From: GWC2-56-14 sp043731355
Lineage (GTDB): Bacteria; Nitrospirota; UBA9217
Direction: 5' to 3'
DNA length: 10,905 nucleotides
Assembly (NCBI GenBank): GCA_043731355.1
Contig: JAYTJE010000005.1
Span: 1-10,905 of the forward strand
Shown in pieces: positions 1-6,226 of the stretch. The notes beneath the pieces are model-generated. The model was given only the letters and a program-made list of their open reading frames with translations, made no database searches and had not been told where the DNA came from. A program made the translations under genes and the position numbers. Every line of letters begins with the position of its first letter. Positions within the stretch are counted from its first letter, which is position 1.

Positions 1-85
1 GGAGGTTTCTATTTTGGATAGTCTTGAATATAATTTATTCTATACTTTAATGGGAAAGTCTAATCTCATCCTCTATCCATATATA

Positions 86-171
86 ACGTTGTTACTTACA
101 TTGCATAACGCTTAATGCGCATGGTTGAGAAGATTGGAGTTTAGGCAACAACGCAACGTAAGTAACAACGT
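86..171. repeat. Long inverted repeat, REP-like
   Basis: Positions 86-104 and 153-171 are reverse complements over 19 nt with one mismatch, enclosing about 48 nt. As RNA or single-stranded DNA this would form a long hairpin. The arms carry a GTTGTTACTTAC core. The layout resembles REP/BIME elements that accompany Y1 (RAYT) transposases, but no transposase gene is visible here. That assignment is inference from memory of similar sequences. Confidence 0.6.
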
Positions 172-207
172 CCCCAAGTCTTTAAGTAACAACGTCCCCA
201 AGTCTTT
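160..207. repeat. 24-bp perfect tandem duplication
   Basis: The 24 nt at 160-183 are repeated exactly at 184-207. The unit contains AACAACGTCCCCAAG. It overlaps the right arm of the inverted repeat at 86-171, so it looks like a local expansion of the same REP-like element. Confidence 0.85.
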
Positions 208-230
208 AATCTCAATAATTAAGTCTGACC

Positions 231-252
231 CCATAGATTTCCCATAGATTTC
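231..252. repeat. 11-bp tandem duplication
   Basis: CCATAGATTTC occurs twice in direct tandem, at 231-241 and 242-252. It lies just past the 24-bp repeats and probably belongs to the same unstable intergenic region. Confidence 0.75.
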
Positions 253-305
253 CCGCCAGCTTCGATGAGCTCCTCGACAACCGGCTACGATGACCTTTGA
301 AATAC

Positions 306-333
306 AAAAGGCAGCCTCATTGGCTGCCTTTTT
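306..333. terminator. Bidirectional rho-independent terminator
   Basis: GGCAGCC (310-316) and GGCTGCC (322-328) pair around the loop TCATT. AAAA precedes the stem and TTTTT follows it, so it can stop transcription from either side. On the minus strand it lies about 60 nt past the stop codon of the reading frame at 392-586. This would fit a former gene on that strand. Confidence 0.8.
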
Positions 334-391
334 AGTGTCCATTGTCTCATCGGTATCTGGGCCCATTCTGTAGTACCTGTACCAACGATAG

Positions 392-586
392 TTACTTCTG
401 CTCAACAACAATACAGGTGTGTCTGGAAATGCGCGAAACGACCATGAAATCCTCGTAACGACGCACTCTGTCAGCTAAACTCTGTAAATCAGTCCCTCGC
501 GTCTCTGTCTTGGCATTATTGGCAACGACTTTGACGTGACCGTGAGGTTCTGCGAAGGTTCTTGAAATCGCGCGGCAAGTATGCAA
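392..586 (-). pseudogene. Possible truncated 3' end of an unidentified minus-strand gene
   Basis: The minus strand is open from about 586 to a TAA at 392-394, giving up to 64 residues. The composition looks protein-like, for example FAEPHGHVKVVANNAKTET followed by an Arg/Asp-rich stretch. A rho-independent terminator (306-333) lies about 60 nt beyond the stop. No start codon with a convincing ribosome binding site is visible, and the frame runs into the 5' end of livM, so any N-terminal part is missing. I do not recognise the family. It could be a gene remnant cut off by a rearrangement, or a chance open frame. Confidence 0.3.
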
Positions 587-600
587 TAATCCAAAATCTT

Positions 601-1749
601 ATGAACCGGGTACTCGCATCACTTCACCTGCGCAGCGTGATCCTCGCGGCCCCCCTTGGCGCCGGGCTGCTTGCGCTCCCCCTGGTCGGCGTCAGGAACG
701 CGTTCGCGGTCTTTGCCGCGGCCTTTGCAGCGGTGCTTCTGCACCGTGCATACGGAACACCCGCTGCCGCTTCTGTTCGCTCGTCCGCGGCCGGGACCCT
801 TTCCCGGCTGCGCGTCCGACTGTCAACGCCGGTCCTCTCGCTGCGGTCCTTCGCCGGACTGGCGATCATCAGCGCGGTGCTGCTCCTCCCGCCGCTCATG
901 CTGAACGATTATTACCGCGATATCCTTACGCTCACCGGCCTGTATATCGTGCTTGCTCTCGGCCTCAATCTTATCGTAGGCCAGGCAGGCCTCCTGAACC
1001 TCGGGTATGTGGCCTTCTATGCCGTCGGGGCATATACCTATGCGATCCTCTCGACGCGCTATGGGCTGTCCTTCTGGCCGGGGCTTTTCGTCGGCGCATT
1101 GACCGCCGGCGCAGCTGCAACGCTTCTTGGATTCGTGACCCTCAGGCTGCGCGGAGATTATTTTGCCATTGTTACCCTGGGTCTGGGAGAGATCACCCGT
1201 ATTGTCCTGAACAACTGGTCCTCCCTGACCGGCGGGCCGAATGGCATCGCCCGGATCGGACGGCCGGTGATCAACGGGTACGTTCTGTCTTCCACGCTCG
1301 ATTTCTACTACCTCATCGTTCTTCTCGTTTTCGCCACCATCTTTGCCGTGCAACGGCTGATGTTCTCGCGCATCGGCAGGGCCTGGATCGCGATCCGCGA
1401 GGATGAGGTCGCCGCGGAGGCCATGGGGGTCAATACGTTCAGGCTCAAGCTCCTGGCTTTTGTGCTCGGTTCCGCCCTGGCAGGGGTGGCGGGCGTGTTC
1501 TTTGCCGCGAAGATGGCCTTTGTTTCGCCCGAGAGCTTCACTTTTTTTGAATCGGTCATGGTCCTCTGCATGGTGGTCCTGGGAGGCATGGGCAGCATTC
1601 CGGGGATCATTCTGGGCGCGTTCCTGCTGATCGCGCTCCCCGAAGTGTTCCGGGATTTTCAGGATTACCGGATGCTGGCCTTTGGCTCGGCACTGGTGCT
1701 GATGATGATCTTCCGACCGCAGGGCCTGCTGGGAACTGTGAAGAAGTGA
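601..1749 (+). CDS. livM: Branched-chain amino acid ABC transporter permease LivM
   Basis: Inner-membrane permease that would import leucine, isoleucine and valine (or related amides) together with LivH, the LivG/LivF ATPases and a periplasmic binding protein. From ATG 601 it has 382 residues. About 100 N-terminal residues carry extra hydrophobic segments, as in long LivM proteins. The family core follows: GLNLIVGQAGLLNLGYVAFY at about 121-140, LRLRGDYFAIVTLG at 181-194, TGGPNGI at 210-216. The EAA-like ATPase-contact loop GRAWIAIREDEVAAEAMG is at about 259-276, and FRPQGLLG is near the C-terminus. A TTG at 562 would add 13 residues. I prefer 601 because the upstream DNA may belong to an unrelated gene remnant, but neither start has a good Shine-Dalgarno. 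livH and livK, normally just upstream, are absent here. livG follows after 48 nt. Confidence 0.93.
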   Translation: MNRVLASLHLRSVILAAPLGAGLLALPLVGVRNAFAVFAAAFAAVLLHRAYGTPAAASVRSSAAGTLSRLRVRLSTPVLSLRSFAGLAIISAVLLLPPLMLNDYYRDILTLTGLYIVLALGLNLIVGQAGLLNLGYVAFYAVGAYTYAILSTRYGLSFWPGLFVGALTAGAAATLLGFVTLRLRGDYFAIVTLGLGEITRIVLNNWSSLTGGPNGIARIGRPVINGYVLSSTLDFYYLIVLLVFATIFAVQRLMFSRIGRAWIAIREDEVAAEAMGVNTFRLKLLAFVLGSALAGVAGVFFAAKMAFVSPESFTFFESVMVLCMVVLGGMGSIPGIILGAFLLIALPEVFRDFQDYRMLAFGSALVLMMIFRPQGLLGTVKK

Positions 1750-1774
1750 GAAGTAAGAAGTAAGAAGTAAGAAG
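1749..1774. repeat. Heptanucleotide tandem repeat between livM and livG
   Basis: AGAAGTA is repeated in tandem about 3.7 times, starting on the last base of the livM stop codon. It fills half of the 48-nt livM-livG gap. Similar GAAGTAA arrays occur between genes in other environmental anaerobe genomes as far as I recall; that is memory, not a search. Confidence 0.85.
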
Positions 1775-1797
1775 CCGGACGAGGGATCCAGCACTCC

Positions 1798-2571
1798 ATG
1801 CATCTTCTGAAAACAAAAAATCTGGCCAAACAGTTCGGCGGGCTCAAGGCCCTCGACGGCATAGACCTGCGGGTCGACCGGGAGAGGATCGTGAGCATTA
1901 TCGGTCCCAACGGAGCAGGCAAGACCACGTTTTTCAACATCCTTACCGGGATCTATCAGCCCACGTCGGGGACCGTGGTGTTCCAGGACCACGATATTAC
2001 GGGAAGGCCGCCGCATGAGATCACGGCCCTCGGCGTGGCTCGCACGTTCCAGAACATCCGCCTGTTCAACGATATGACCTGCAGGGAAAACGTCATGGTA
2101 GCGGGCCATTGCCGGACCAGGGCCGGCGTGTTCGGCGCAATTTTCCGGACGGAGCGGGTGCGGAAGGAAGAGCGGGACATGGTCTTTCGCGCCATGGATA
2201 TCCTGAAGTTCGTCGGTCTGGAGGCGAAGTGCGATGCGCGCGCCTCCAATCTTTCCTATGGCGACCAGCGGCGGCTTGAGATCGCCCGGGCGCTCGGCGC
2301 CGAGCCCCACCTGCTGCTGCTCGATGAGCCGGCCGCGGGCATGAACCCGCAGGAAACGCGGGACCTGATGGAGCTTATCCGCGGGATCCGCGATAACGGA
2401 GTGGCCATCCTCCTGATAGAGCATGACATGAAGGTGGTCATGGGTATTTCCGACCGCATCCTGGTCCTGGACCACGGGGTAAAGATCGCGGAAGGGCTGC
2501 CCCGGGACATTCAGGAGAACCCCGCCGTGATCGAGGCCTACCTTGGCAGGGAGGAAGACCGCCATGCTTGA
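1798..2571 (+). CDS. livG: Branched-chain amino acid ABC transporter ATP-binding protein LivG
   Basis: Cytoplasmic ATPase subunit that couples ATP hydrolysis to branched-chain amino acid import, pairing with LivF on the LivM/LivH membrane core. It has 257 residues, normal for LivG. Walker A GPNGAGKT is at 36-43, the Q-loop glutamine in ARTFQNIRLF at Q85, the signature LSYGDQRR at 152-159, Walker B LLLLDEP at 172-178, and the switch histidine in LLIEHDM at H209. The degenerate LSYGD signature (rather than LSGGQ), the FQNIRLF motif and the AAGMNPQE D-loop region are typical of LivG and set it apart from LivF. A GAGGG lies 12 nt before the ATG, so the ribosome binding site is weak. Its last 8 nt overlap livF, which points to translational coupling. 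Confidence 0.95.
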   Translation: MHLLKTKNLAKQFGGLKALDGIDLRVDRERIVSIIGPNGAGKTTFFNILTGIYQPTSGTVVFQDHDITGRPPHEITALGVARTFQNIRLFNDMTCRENVMVAGHCRTRAGVFGAIFRTERVRKEERDMVFRAMDILKFVGLEAKCDARASNLSYGDQRRLEIARALGAEPHLLLLDEPAAGMNPQETRDLMELIRGIRDNGVAILLIEHDMKVVMGISDRILVLDHGVKIAEGLPRDIQENPAVIEAYLGREEDRHA

Positions 2572-3265
2572 ACTGACGGGCGTCGTCGTCTCCTATGGCA
2601 GGATCGAAGCGCTTAAAGGAGTGGGCCTTCGTGTGGAGCAGGGCGAGATCGTGGCGCTCATCGGCGCCAACGGGGCCGGAAAATCCACGACGCTTATGGC
2701 GATCTCCGGTGTTTCATTGCTGCAACAGGGGAGCATCATGTATAACGGGCTCCCCATCGCCGGACGCCCCGCCCATGAGATCGTCGGCATGGGCGTGTCC
2801 CAGGTCCCGGAAGGCAGACGCATTTTTTCCCGGATGACGGTGACCGAGAACCTTGAGATGGGCGCGTTTGTCAGGAACAGGCGGGAGGCGGCCAGGGACA
2901 TCGAACAATGCTTTGCCATGTTTCCGGCGCTTGCCGTGAGGCGGCGTCAACTGGGCGGCACCCTGTCGGGAGGGGAACAACAGATGCTTGCCATCGGCAG
3001 GGCGCTTATGGCAAAGCCGAAACTGCTGCTGCTCGATGAGCCCTCACTGGGGCTCGCCCCCATTATGGTGAGCAGGATCTTTACGATCATCAAAGAGATC
3101 AATCAACAGGGCGCCACAATCCTGCTCGTGGAACAGAATGCAAAAGCGGCTCTCCGGCTTGCGCATCGCGCCTATGTTCTGGAGACGGGGAAAATCGTTA
3201 TGCAGGGCACGGCAGCGGAGCTCGAAAATGATCCGGGCGTCAAAAAAGCCTATCTGGGAGAATGA
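2564..3265 (+). CDS. livF: Branched-chain amino acid ABC transporter ATP-binding protein LivF
   Basis: Second ATPase of the branched-chain amino acid importer, 233 residues, the usual LivF length. Walker A GANGAGKST is at 34-42, Q-loop region SQVPEGRRIF at 79-88, a canonical LSGGE signature at 134-138, Walker B LLLLDEP at 154-160, and the LivF-typical PSLGLAPIMV and LLVEQNA motifs follow. The ATG at 2564 overlaps the livG end by 8 nt and has AGGGAGG 9 nt upstream, which decides this start over a TTG at 2543. truA starts 3 nt after its stop codon, so the four genes very likely share one transcript. Confidence 0.95.
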   Translation: MLELTGVVVSYGRIEALKGVGLRVEQGEIVALIGANGAGKSTTLMAISGVSLLQQGSIMYNGLPIAGRPAHEIVGMGVSQVPEGRRIFSRMTVTENLEMGAFVRNRREAARDIEQCFAMFPALAVRRRQLGGTLSGGEQQMLAIGRALMAKPKLLLLDEPSLGLAPIMVSRIFTIIKEINQQGATILLVEQNAKAALRLAHRAYVLETGKIVMQGTAAELENDPGVKKAYLGE

Positions 3266-3268
3266 ACC

Positions 3269-4069
3269 ATGGCCGAGATGACCGGCGCCGAAAAAACCGC
3301 TGGCGGGCCTTCTGACGCGGGCTGGCCCAGAAATATCAGGCTCTTCGTGGAATACGATGGCACGAACTATCACGGGTGGCAGTCACAGCTCGGCAGCGGA
3401 CTGGCAACTATCCAGGAAACGCTGGAAAAGGCCGCGTCAACCCTGACAGGCGAAGCAATGAAGGTGCAGGGTTGCAGCAGGACCGATGCCGGTGTGCATG
3501 CCCTGGAGTATGTCGCAAACGTCATGACAAGCTGCCCCATCCCGCCCGCGGCCTGGGCCCCGGCGCTGAATCATCTTTTGCCCGGGGACATCCGGGTGCT
3601 CTCTTCGGAGGAGGCTGCGCTCGATTTTCACGCACGGTTCAGCGCGATCGGGAAGATATATTCCTACCGCATCCTGAACCGTCGGGCTCCGTCGGCGCTC
3701 TCTCGTCATGCGGCATGGCACGTGGACCGTCCGTTGGATACGCGGGCCATGCGGGACGCGGCGGAACACCTTACGGGGCGGCATGACTTCTCGGCCTTCA
3801 GGGCGGCGGGATGCAGCGCGACTTCACCGGTCCGTACGCTCAAGCCGGTCATCATAAACAGGACTGCTGACAGGGTTGAACTTCGTTTGGAAGCGGATTC
3901 TTTTCTCCAGTATATGGTCCGCAATATTACGGGTACTCTGGTGGAGGTGGGGCTCGGAAGGTTCCGACCCGAAGAGGTAAAACGGATGCTCCTGTCCCGC
4001 GACCGTAAAACCGCGGGACGGACAGCGCCGGCGCATGGTCTGTGCCTGGTGCGCGTCCTCTATCCGTAA
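3269..4069 (+). CDS. truA: tRNA pseudouridine(38-40) synthase TruA
   Basis: Converts uridines 38-40 in the anticodon arm of many tRNAs to pseudouridine. It has 266 residues, close to the family norm but with about 20 extra N-terminal residues before the conserved start RNIRLFVEYDGTNYHGWQ (21-38). The catalytic aspartate is D73 in RTDAGVHA. Other TruA blocks are DFHARFSAIGKIYSYRI (119-135), the HDFSAF segment (172-177) and the C-terminal SFLQYMVRNITGTLVEVG (211-228). GGGAG lies 8 nt before the ATG. truA follows livF by 3 nt, so it is probably cotranscribed with livMGF although functionally unrelated. No clear rho-independent terminator is seen after it. Confidence 0.96.
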   Translation: MAEMTGAEKTAGGPSDAGWPRNIRLFVEYDGTNYHGWQSQLGSGLATIQETLEKAASTLTGEAMKVQGCSRTDAGVHALEYVANVMTSCPIPPAAWAPALNHLLPGDIRVLSSEEAALDFHARFSAIGKIYSYRILNRRAPSALSRHAAWHVDRPLDTRAMRDAAEHLTGRHDFSAFRAAGCSATSPVRTLKPVIINRTADRVELRLEADSFLQYMVRNITGTLVEVGLGRFRPEEVKRMLLSRDRKTAGRTAPAHGLCLVRVLYP

Positions 4070-4165
4070 TAGAACGCTGTATCGATTTCGCACGTTTGTA
4101 ACGGGAACGAGCTGATTCTCATTTATGCAAAAGATAAAGTGGTTCTGATTAGTGTAATATCAAAA

Positions 4166-4200
4166 GGTTATCATTGGCATGATACGTGCAAATGATAACC
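4166..4200. promoter_or_regulatory. 10-bp perfect inverted repeat upstream of the cytochrome operon
   Basis: GGTTATCATT (4166-4175) and AATGATAACC (4191-4200) are perfect reverse complements around a 15-nt AT-rich spacer. There is no trailing T-run, so it does not look like a standard terminator for truA. It lies about 86 nt before the start of the seven-heme cytochrome gene. It could be an operator for a dimeric regulator or a leader hairpin. I do not recognise the regulator. Confidence 0.5.
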
Positions 4201-4285
4201 GCTGGCAAATCTATATTGTAATGACCGTAGTGTGGCAACAAGTTTTTATCTTAGTATGATCCGACATTACTCGAAAGGAGAAAGT

Positions 4286-5188
4286 ATGAGGAACTGGTTG
4301 AAGGCAGTATCGTTGGTCGTGTTTACCCTTCTTCTGGCCCCGTCGGCGCATGCGGCAGTTGATGCCGCAACGTGTCTGGGTTGTCACGGGTCCATGGAAG
4401 GCTCGGTAAAAGTAGATCAGGAAAAATTCTCCAAATCGGTCCACGGCGGGATGAATGACTGTACCATGTGCCACCTGGCGCTGAAAGGTTCGCAGCATCA
4501 GGGGTTGTCGGACGCAAAGCCGGACAAGACCGTGGTGGATCTTGCCGCGGCCATTTCACCCAAAAGCAGGTCCAATGCCCTTGCGCAGGCCGCCTGCGTG
4601 AACTGCCATCCAGACATCTACGCGGCATACAAAACAAGCGTCCATGGCAAGAATGTCATCATCAAGAAGTCCACAGACGGCCCGGTCTGCGTCGATTGCC
4701 ACGGGTCGCCGCATTACATTCAGCCCAAGACCAGCAGGGAATCAGCGGTCAATCATTTTAACATCGTCGAAACCTGCGGCAAATGCCACGAAGAAAAGTT
4801 CATGACCGAGAAGTACGGCTTCAGCCCGGCCGTCTGGGAGCGCTACAAGGAAAGCTTCCACGGCAGAAAGCTCAAGGTCGGCCACCTCGGAGCTCCCGCC
4901 TGCTCCGATTGTCACGGCGCCCATGACGTGATGAGCGCCAAGGACCCGGCCTCGCCCGTTTCCGCGGCGAACAAGATCAAGACCTGCTCCAGGTGCCACT
5001 CGGGGGCCACCGAAAAATTCGTGGCGGCCATCACCCACAAGCCGATGCACCCCATCGCCCACTGGACCGAGATAGCACTCATCGTTCTCACCGTGAGCGT
5101 CTTCCTGTTCATCTGCATCCATGTGCTGCTGGATATTTTTGCCGACATCCGCGAACGTTTGTTCAGAAAGAAGGACGATCATGAATAA
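4286..5188 (+). CDS. Seven-heme membrane-anchored cytochrome c
   Basis: Predicted periplasmic electron-carrying domain tethered to the inner membrane. The protein has 300 residues. Residues 1-23 form a signal peptide ending AHA. Seven CXXCH heme c motifs follow at 30-34, 59-63, 104-108, 135-139, 164-168, 206-210 and 234-238. A single C-terminal membrane helix spans about 262-286, with a basic cytoplasmic tail. AAAGGAG at 4274-4280 sets the ATG at 4286; a GTG at 4232 is in frame but leaves the signal peptide internal. The gene overlaps the following cytochrome b gene by 8 nt, so the two products probably form one complex: heme b takes electrons from quinol and passes them to this c domain. The arrangement resembles the c and b halves of CbcL of Geobacter (nine c hemes fused to a HydC/FdnI-type b domain), here split into two genes. 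The exact family and electron acceptor cannot be set from sequence alone. Confidence 0.88.
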   Translation: MRNWLKAVSLVVFTLLLAPSAHAAVDAATCLGCHGSMEGSVKVDQEKFSKSVHGGMNDCTMCHLALKGSQHQGLSDAKPDKTVVDLAAAISPKSRSNALAQAACVNCHPDIYAAYKTSVHGKNVIIKKSTDGPVCVDCHGSPHYIQPKTSRESAVNHFNIVETCGKCHEEKFMTEKYGFSPAVWERYKESFHGRKLKVGHLGAPACSDCHGAHDVMSAKDPASPVSAANKIKTCSRCHSGATEKFVAAITHKPMHPIAHWTEIALIVLTVSVFLFICIHVLLDIFADIRERLFRKKDDHE

Positions 5189-5888
5189 GACTGTTCCGAA
5201 TGAGATCGAGAGGTTCGACCTCTCCGCGCGTATTCAACATGTAATTATGTTCACGACGTTCCTGCTTCTGTCCTTCACCGGCTGGGGGCTGAAGTATGCC
5301 TATCAGGACCCGGCGAGCGCATGGATCAGCTTTTGGGGCGGTGCGAAGATGGCGGGGATCATCCATCGGGTGGCGGGCATTACCATGCTCCTCGACTTTA
5401 TCTACCATCAGTTCTACCTCATCAACCAGTTCCGGCGGGGAGGCATGAGGCCCACGCTCATTCCCATGCCCAAGGACGTGGTTGACGCGTTCCACAACTT
5501 CATGTTCTTTTTCGGGTTCAGGAAAGACCGGCCCTACTTCGGCAAGTTCAACTACATGCAGAAGTTCGATTATTGGGCGGTCTATTGGGGCATGTTCATC
5601 ATCGGCGCGTCGGGGTTCTTCCTGGCGTTTCCGGTGACCGTGTCCTCGCTCTTCCCCGCGTGGTCGCTGCAGTGGATATGGGACGTGGTCGTTGCCATGC
5701 ACAGCGATGAAGCGTTGCTTGCGATCGTGTTCATCCTGATCTTCCATTTCTACAACGAGCACCTCCGTTCGGAAGTGTTCCCCATGAACTGGATGTGGCT
5801 CACCGGCAAGATGTCCATTGACCAGCTGAAGCACCATCATCCGGCTGAGTATGACCATCTCTTCGGGGACAAGGCGGGGAAGAAGTAG
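5181..5888 (+). CDS. Di-heme cytochrome b, HydC/FdnI-like membrane subunit
   Basis: Predicted integral membrane quinol-oxidising or quinone-reducing subunit, 235 residues. Four hydrophobic helices are seen at about 19-38, 56-80, 132-152 and 176-192. Histidines that could bind two b hemes lie within or next to them: H20 (ARIQHVIMF), H62 and H76 (GIIHRVAG, FIYHQFY), H174 and H189 (AMHSDEALL, LIFHFYNEHL). The tail motif FPMNWMWLTGKMS followed by a His-rich stretch (218-220) is one I associate with cytochrome b subunits paired with multiheme cytochromes. ATG 5181 overlaps the upstream cytochrome c gene by 8 nt and has AAGGA 5 nt before it; an upstream TTG or ATG would run inside that gene. A strong terminator follows 28 nt after the stop. 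Formate dehydrogenase or hydrogenase gamma subunits are related, but no such catalytic subunit is nearby. Confidence 0.87.
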   Translation: MNKTVPNEIERFDLSARIQHVIMFTTFLLLSFTGWGLKYAYQDPASAWISFWGGAKMAGIIHRVAGITMLLDFIYHQFYLINQFRRGGMRPTLIPMPKDVVDAFHNFMFFFGFRKDRPYFGKFNYMQKFDYWAVYWGMFIIGASGFFLAFPVTVSSLFPAWSLQWIWDVVVAMHSDEALLAIVFILIFHFYNEHLRSEVFPMNWMWLTGKMSIDQLKHHHPAEYDHLFGDKAGKK

Positions 5889-5916
5889 GTAATCCATATA
5901 ATCAGTTTTTTTACGA

Positions 5917-5947
5917 ACGGCGGTCATTTAAAGACCGCCGTCTTTTT
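5917..5947 (+). terminator. Rho-independent terminator of the cytochrome c/b operon
   Basis: ACGGCGGTC (5917-5925) and GACCGCCGT (5933-5941) form a perfect 9-bp GC-rich stem around ATTTAAA, followed by CTTTTTG. It closes the two-gene cytochrome operon and forms the apparent insertion target of the adjoining intron relic. Confidence 0.93.
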
Positions 5948-5948
5948 G

Positions 5949-6065
5949 GTGTGCCGAGCATGTTCGACAGCTTGGAGGTGCAAGTCCTCTACCCAATCGC
6001 CGTGTATGGACCCTTACGCACGGTGGTGTGACAGGGAAAGCCCGTGAGTGCCTGCCTATGTCGAT
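5949..6065 (+). mobile_element. Deleted relic of a class C (IIC) group II intron
   Basis: The segment starts GTGTGCCGAGCATG directly after a terminator T-run. This matches the 5' end and target preference of class C group II introns such as the Oceanobacillus intron (recalled). GAGGTGCAAGTCCTC (5975-5989) corresponds to a conserved early domain I hairpin. Domain V is recognisable at 5998-6025: the CGC triad 5998-6000, a lower stem CGCCGTG/CACGGTG including one G-T pair, the two-base CG bulge at 6017-6018, and a short capped upper stem with one T-T mismatch. A domain VI-like tail follows, with pairing GACA/TGTC and a candidate branch adenine A6058 seven bases before the end TCGAT (6061-6065). 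At 117 nt it lacks most of domains I-IV and the reverse transcriptase, so it cannot move on its own. Confidence 0.7.
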
Positions 6066-6144
6066 TTTTCTCCACTAATATTCTGCCGAAACGAGCCGCT
6101 TTTTGCTGCCAATCCCGGAAAGAAAAACAGCACTGATAAAAGTA

Positions 6145-6173
6145 TTGACATCATTTTCGAGCTATGTTATAAG
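6145..6173 (+). promoter_or_regulatory. Sigma-70 promoter for the eleven-heme cytochrome gene
   Basis: TTGACA (6145-6150), a 17-nt spacer and TATAAG (6168-6173) form a near-consensus housekeeping promoter. Transcription would begin near 6180 and give a leader of about 47 nt. It lies after the terminator and intron relic, so this gene is separated from the upstream cytochrome operon. Confidence 0.75.
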
Positions 6174-6226
6174 AGCTGGCTTAGTGGTAGAGTTTTATTC
6201 AGTAACGTGGATGGGGGAGATAGCAC

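Noticed and set aside
160..252. CRISPR array
   Set aside because: The repeats are direct tandem copies without spacers and there are only two of each.
823..2565. Long open frame of 580 codons on the minus strand
   Set aside because: It lies antisense to livM and livG, which show complete family motifs. Its composition (rich in His, Asp, Gly, Arg) is typical of the shadow of GC-rich coding DNA.
4200..4260. Possible sigma-54 promoter around TGGCA motifs before the seven-heme cytochrome gene
   Set aside because: The GG of the -24 element is present, but no GC occurs at the required 10-nt spacing in either candidate.
4232..4285. Upstream GTG start for the seven-heme cytochrome
   Set aside because: It would place 18 residues before the signal peptide; the ATG at 4286 has a clear AAAGGAG.
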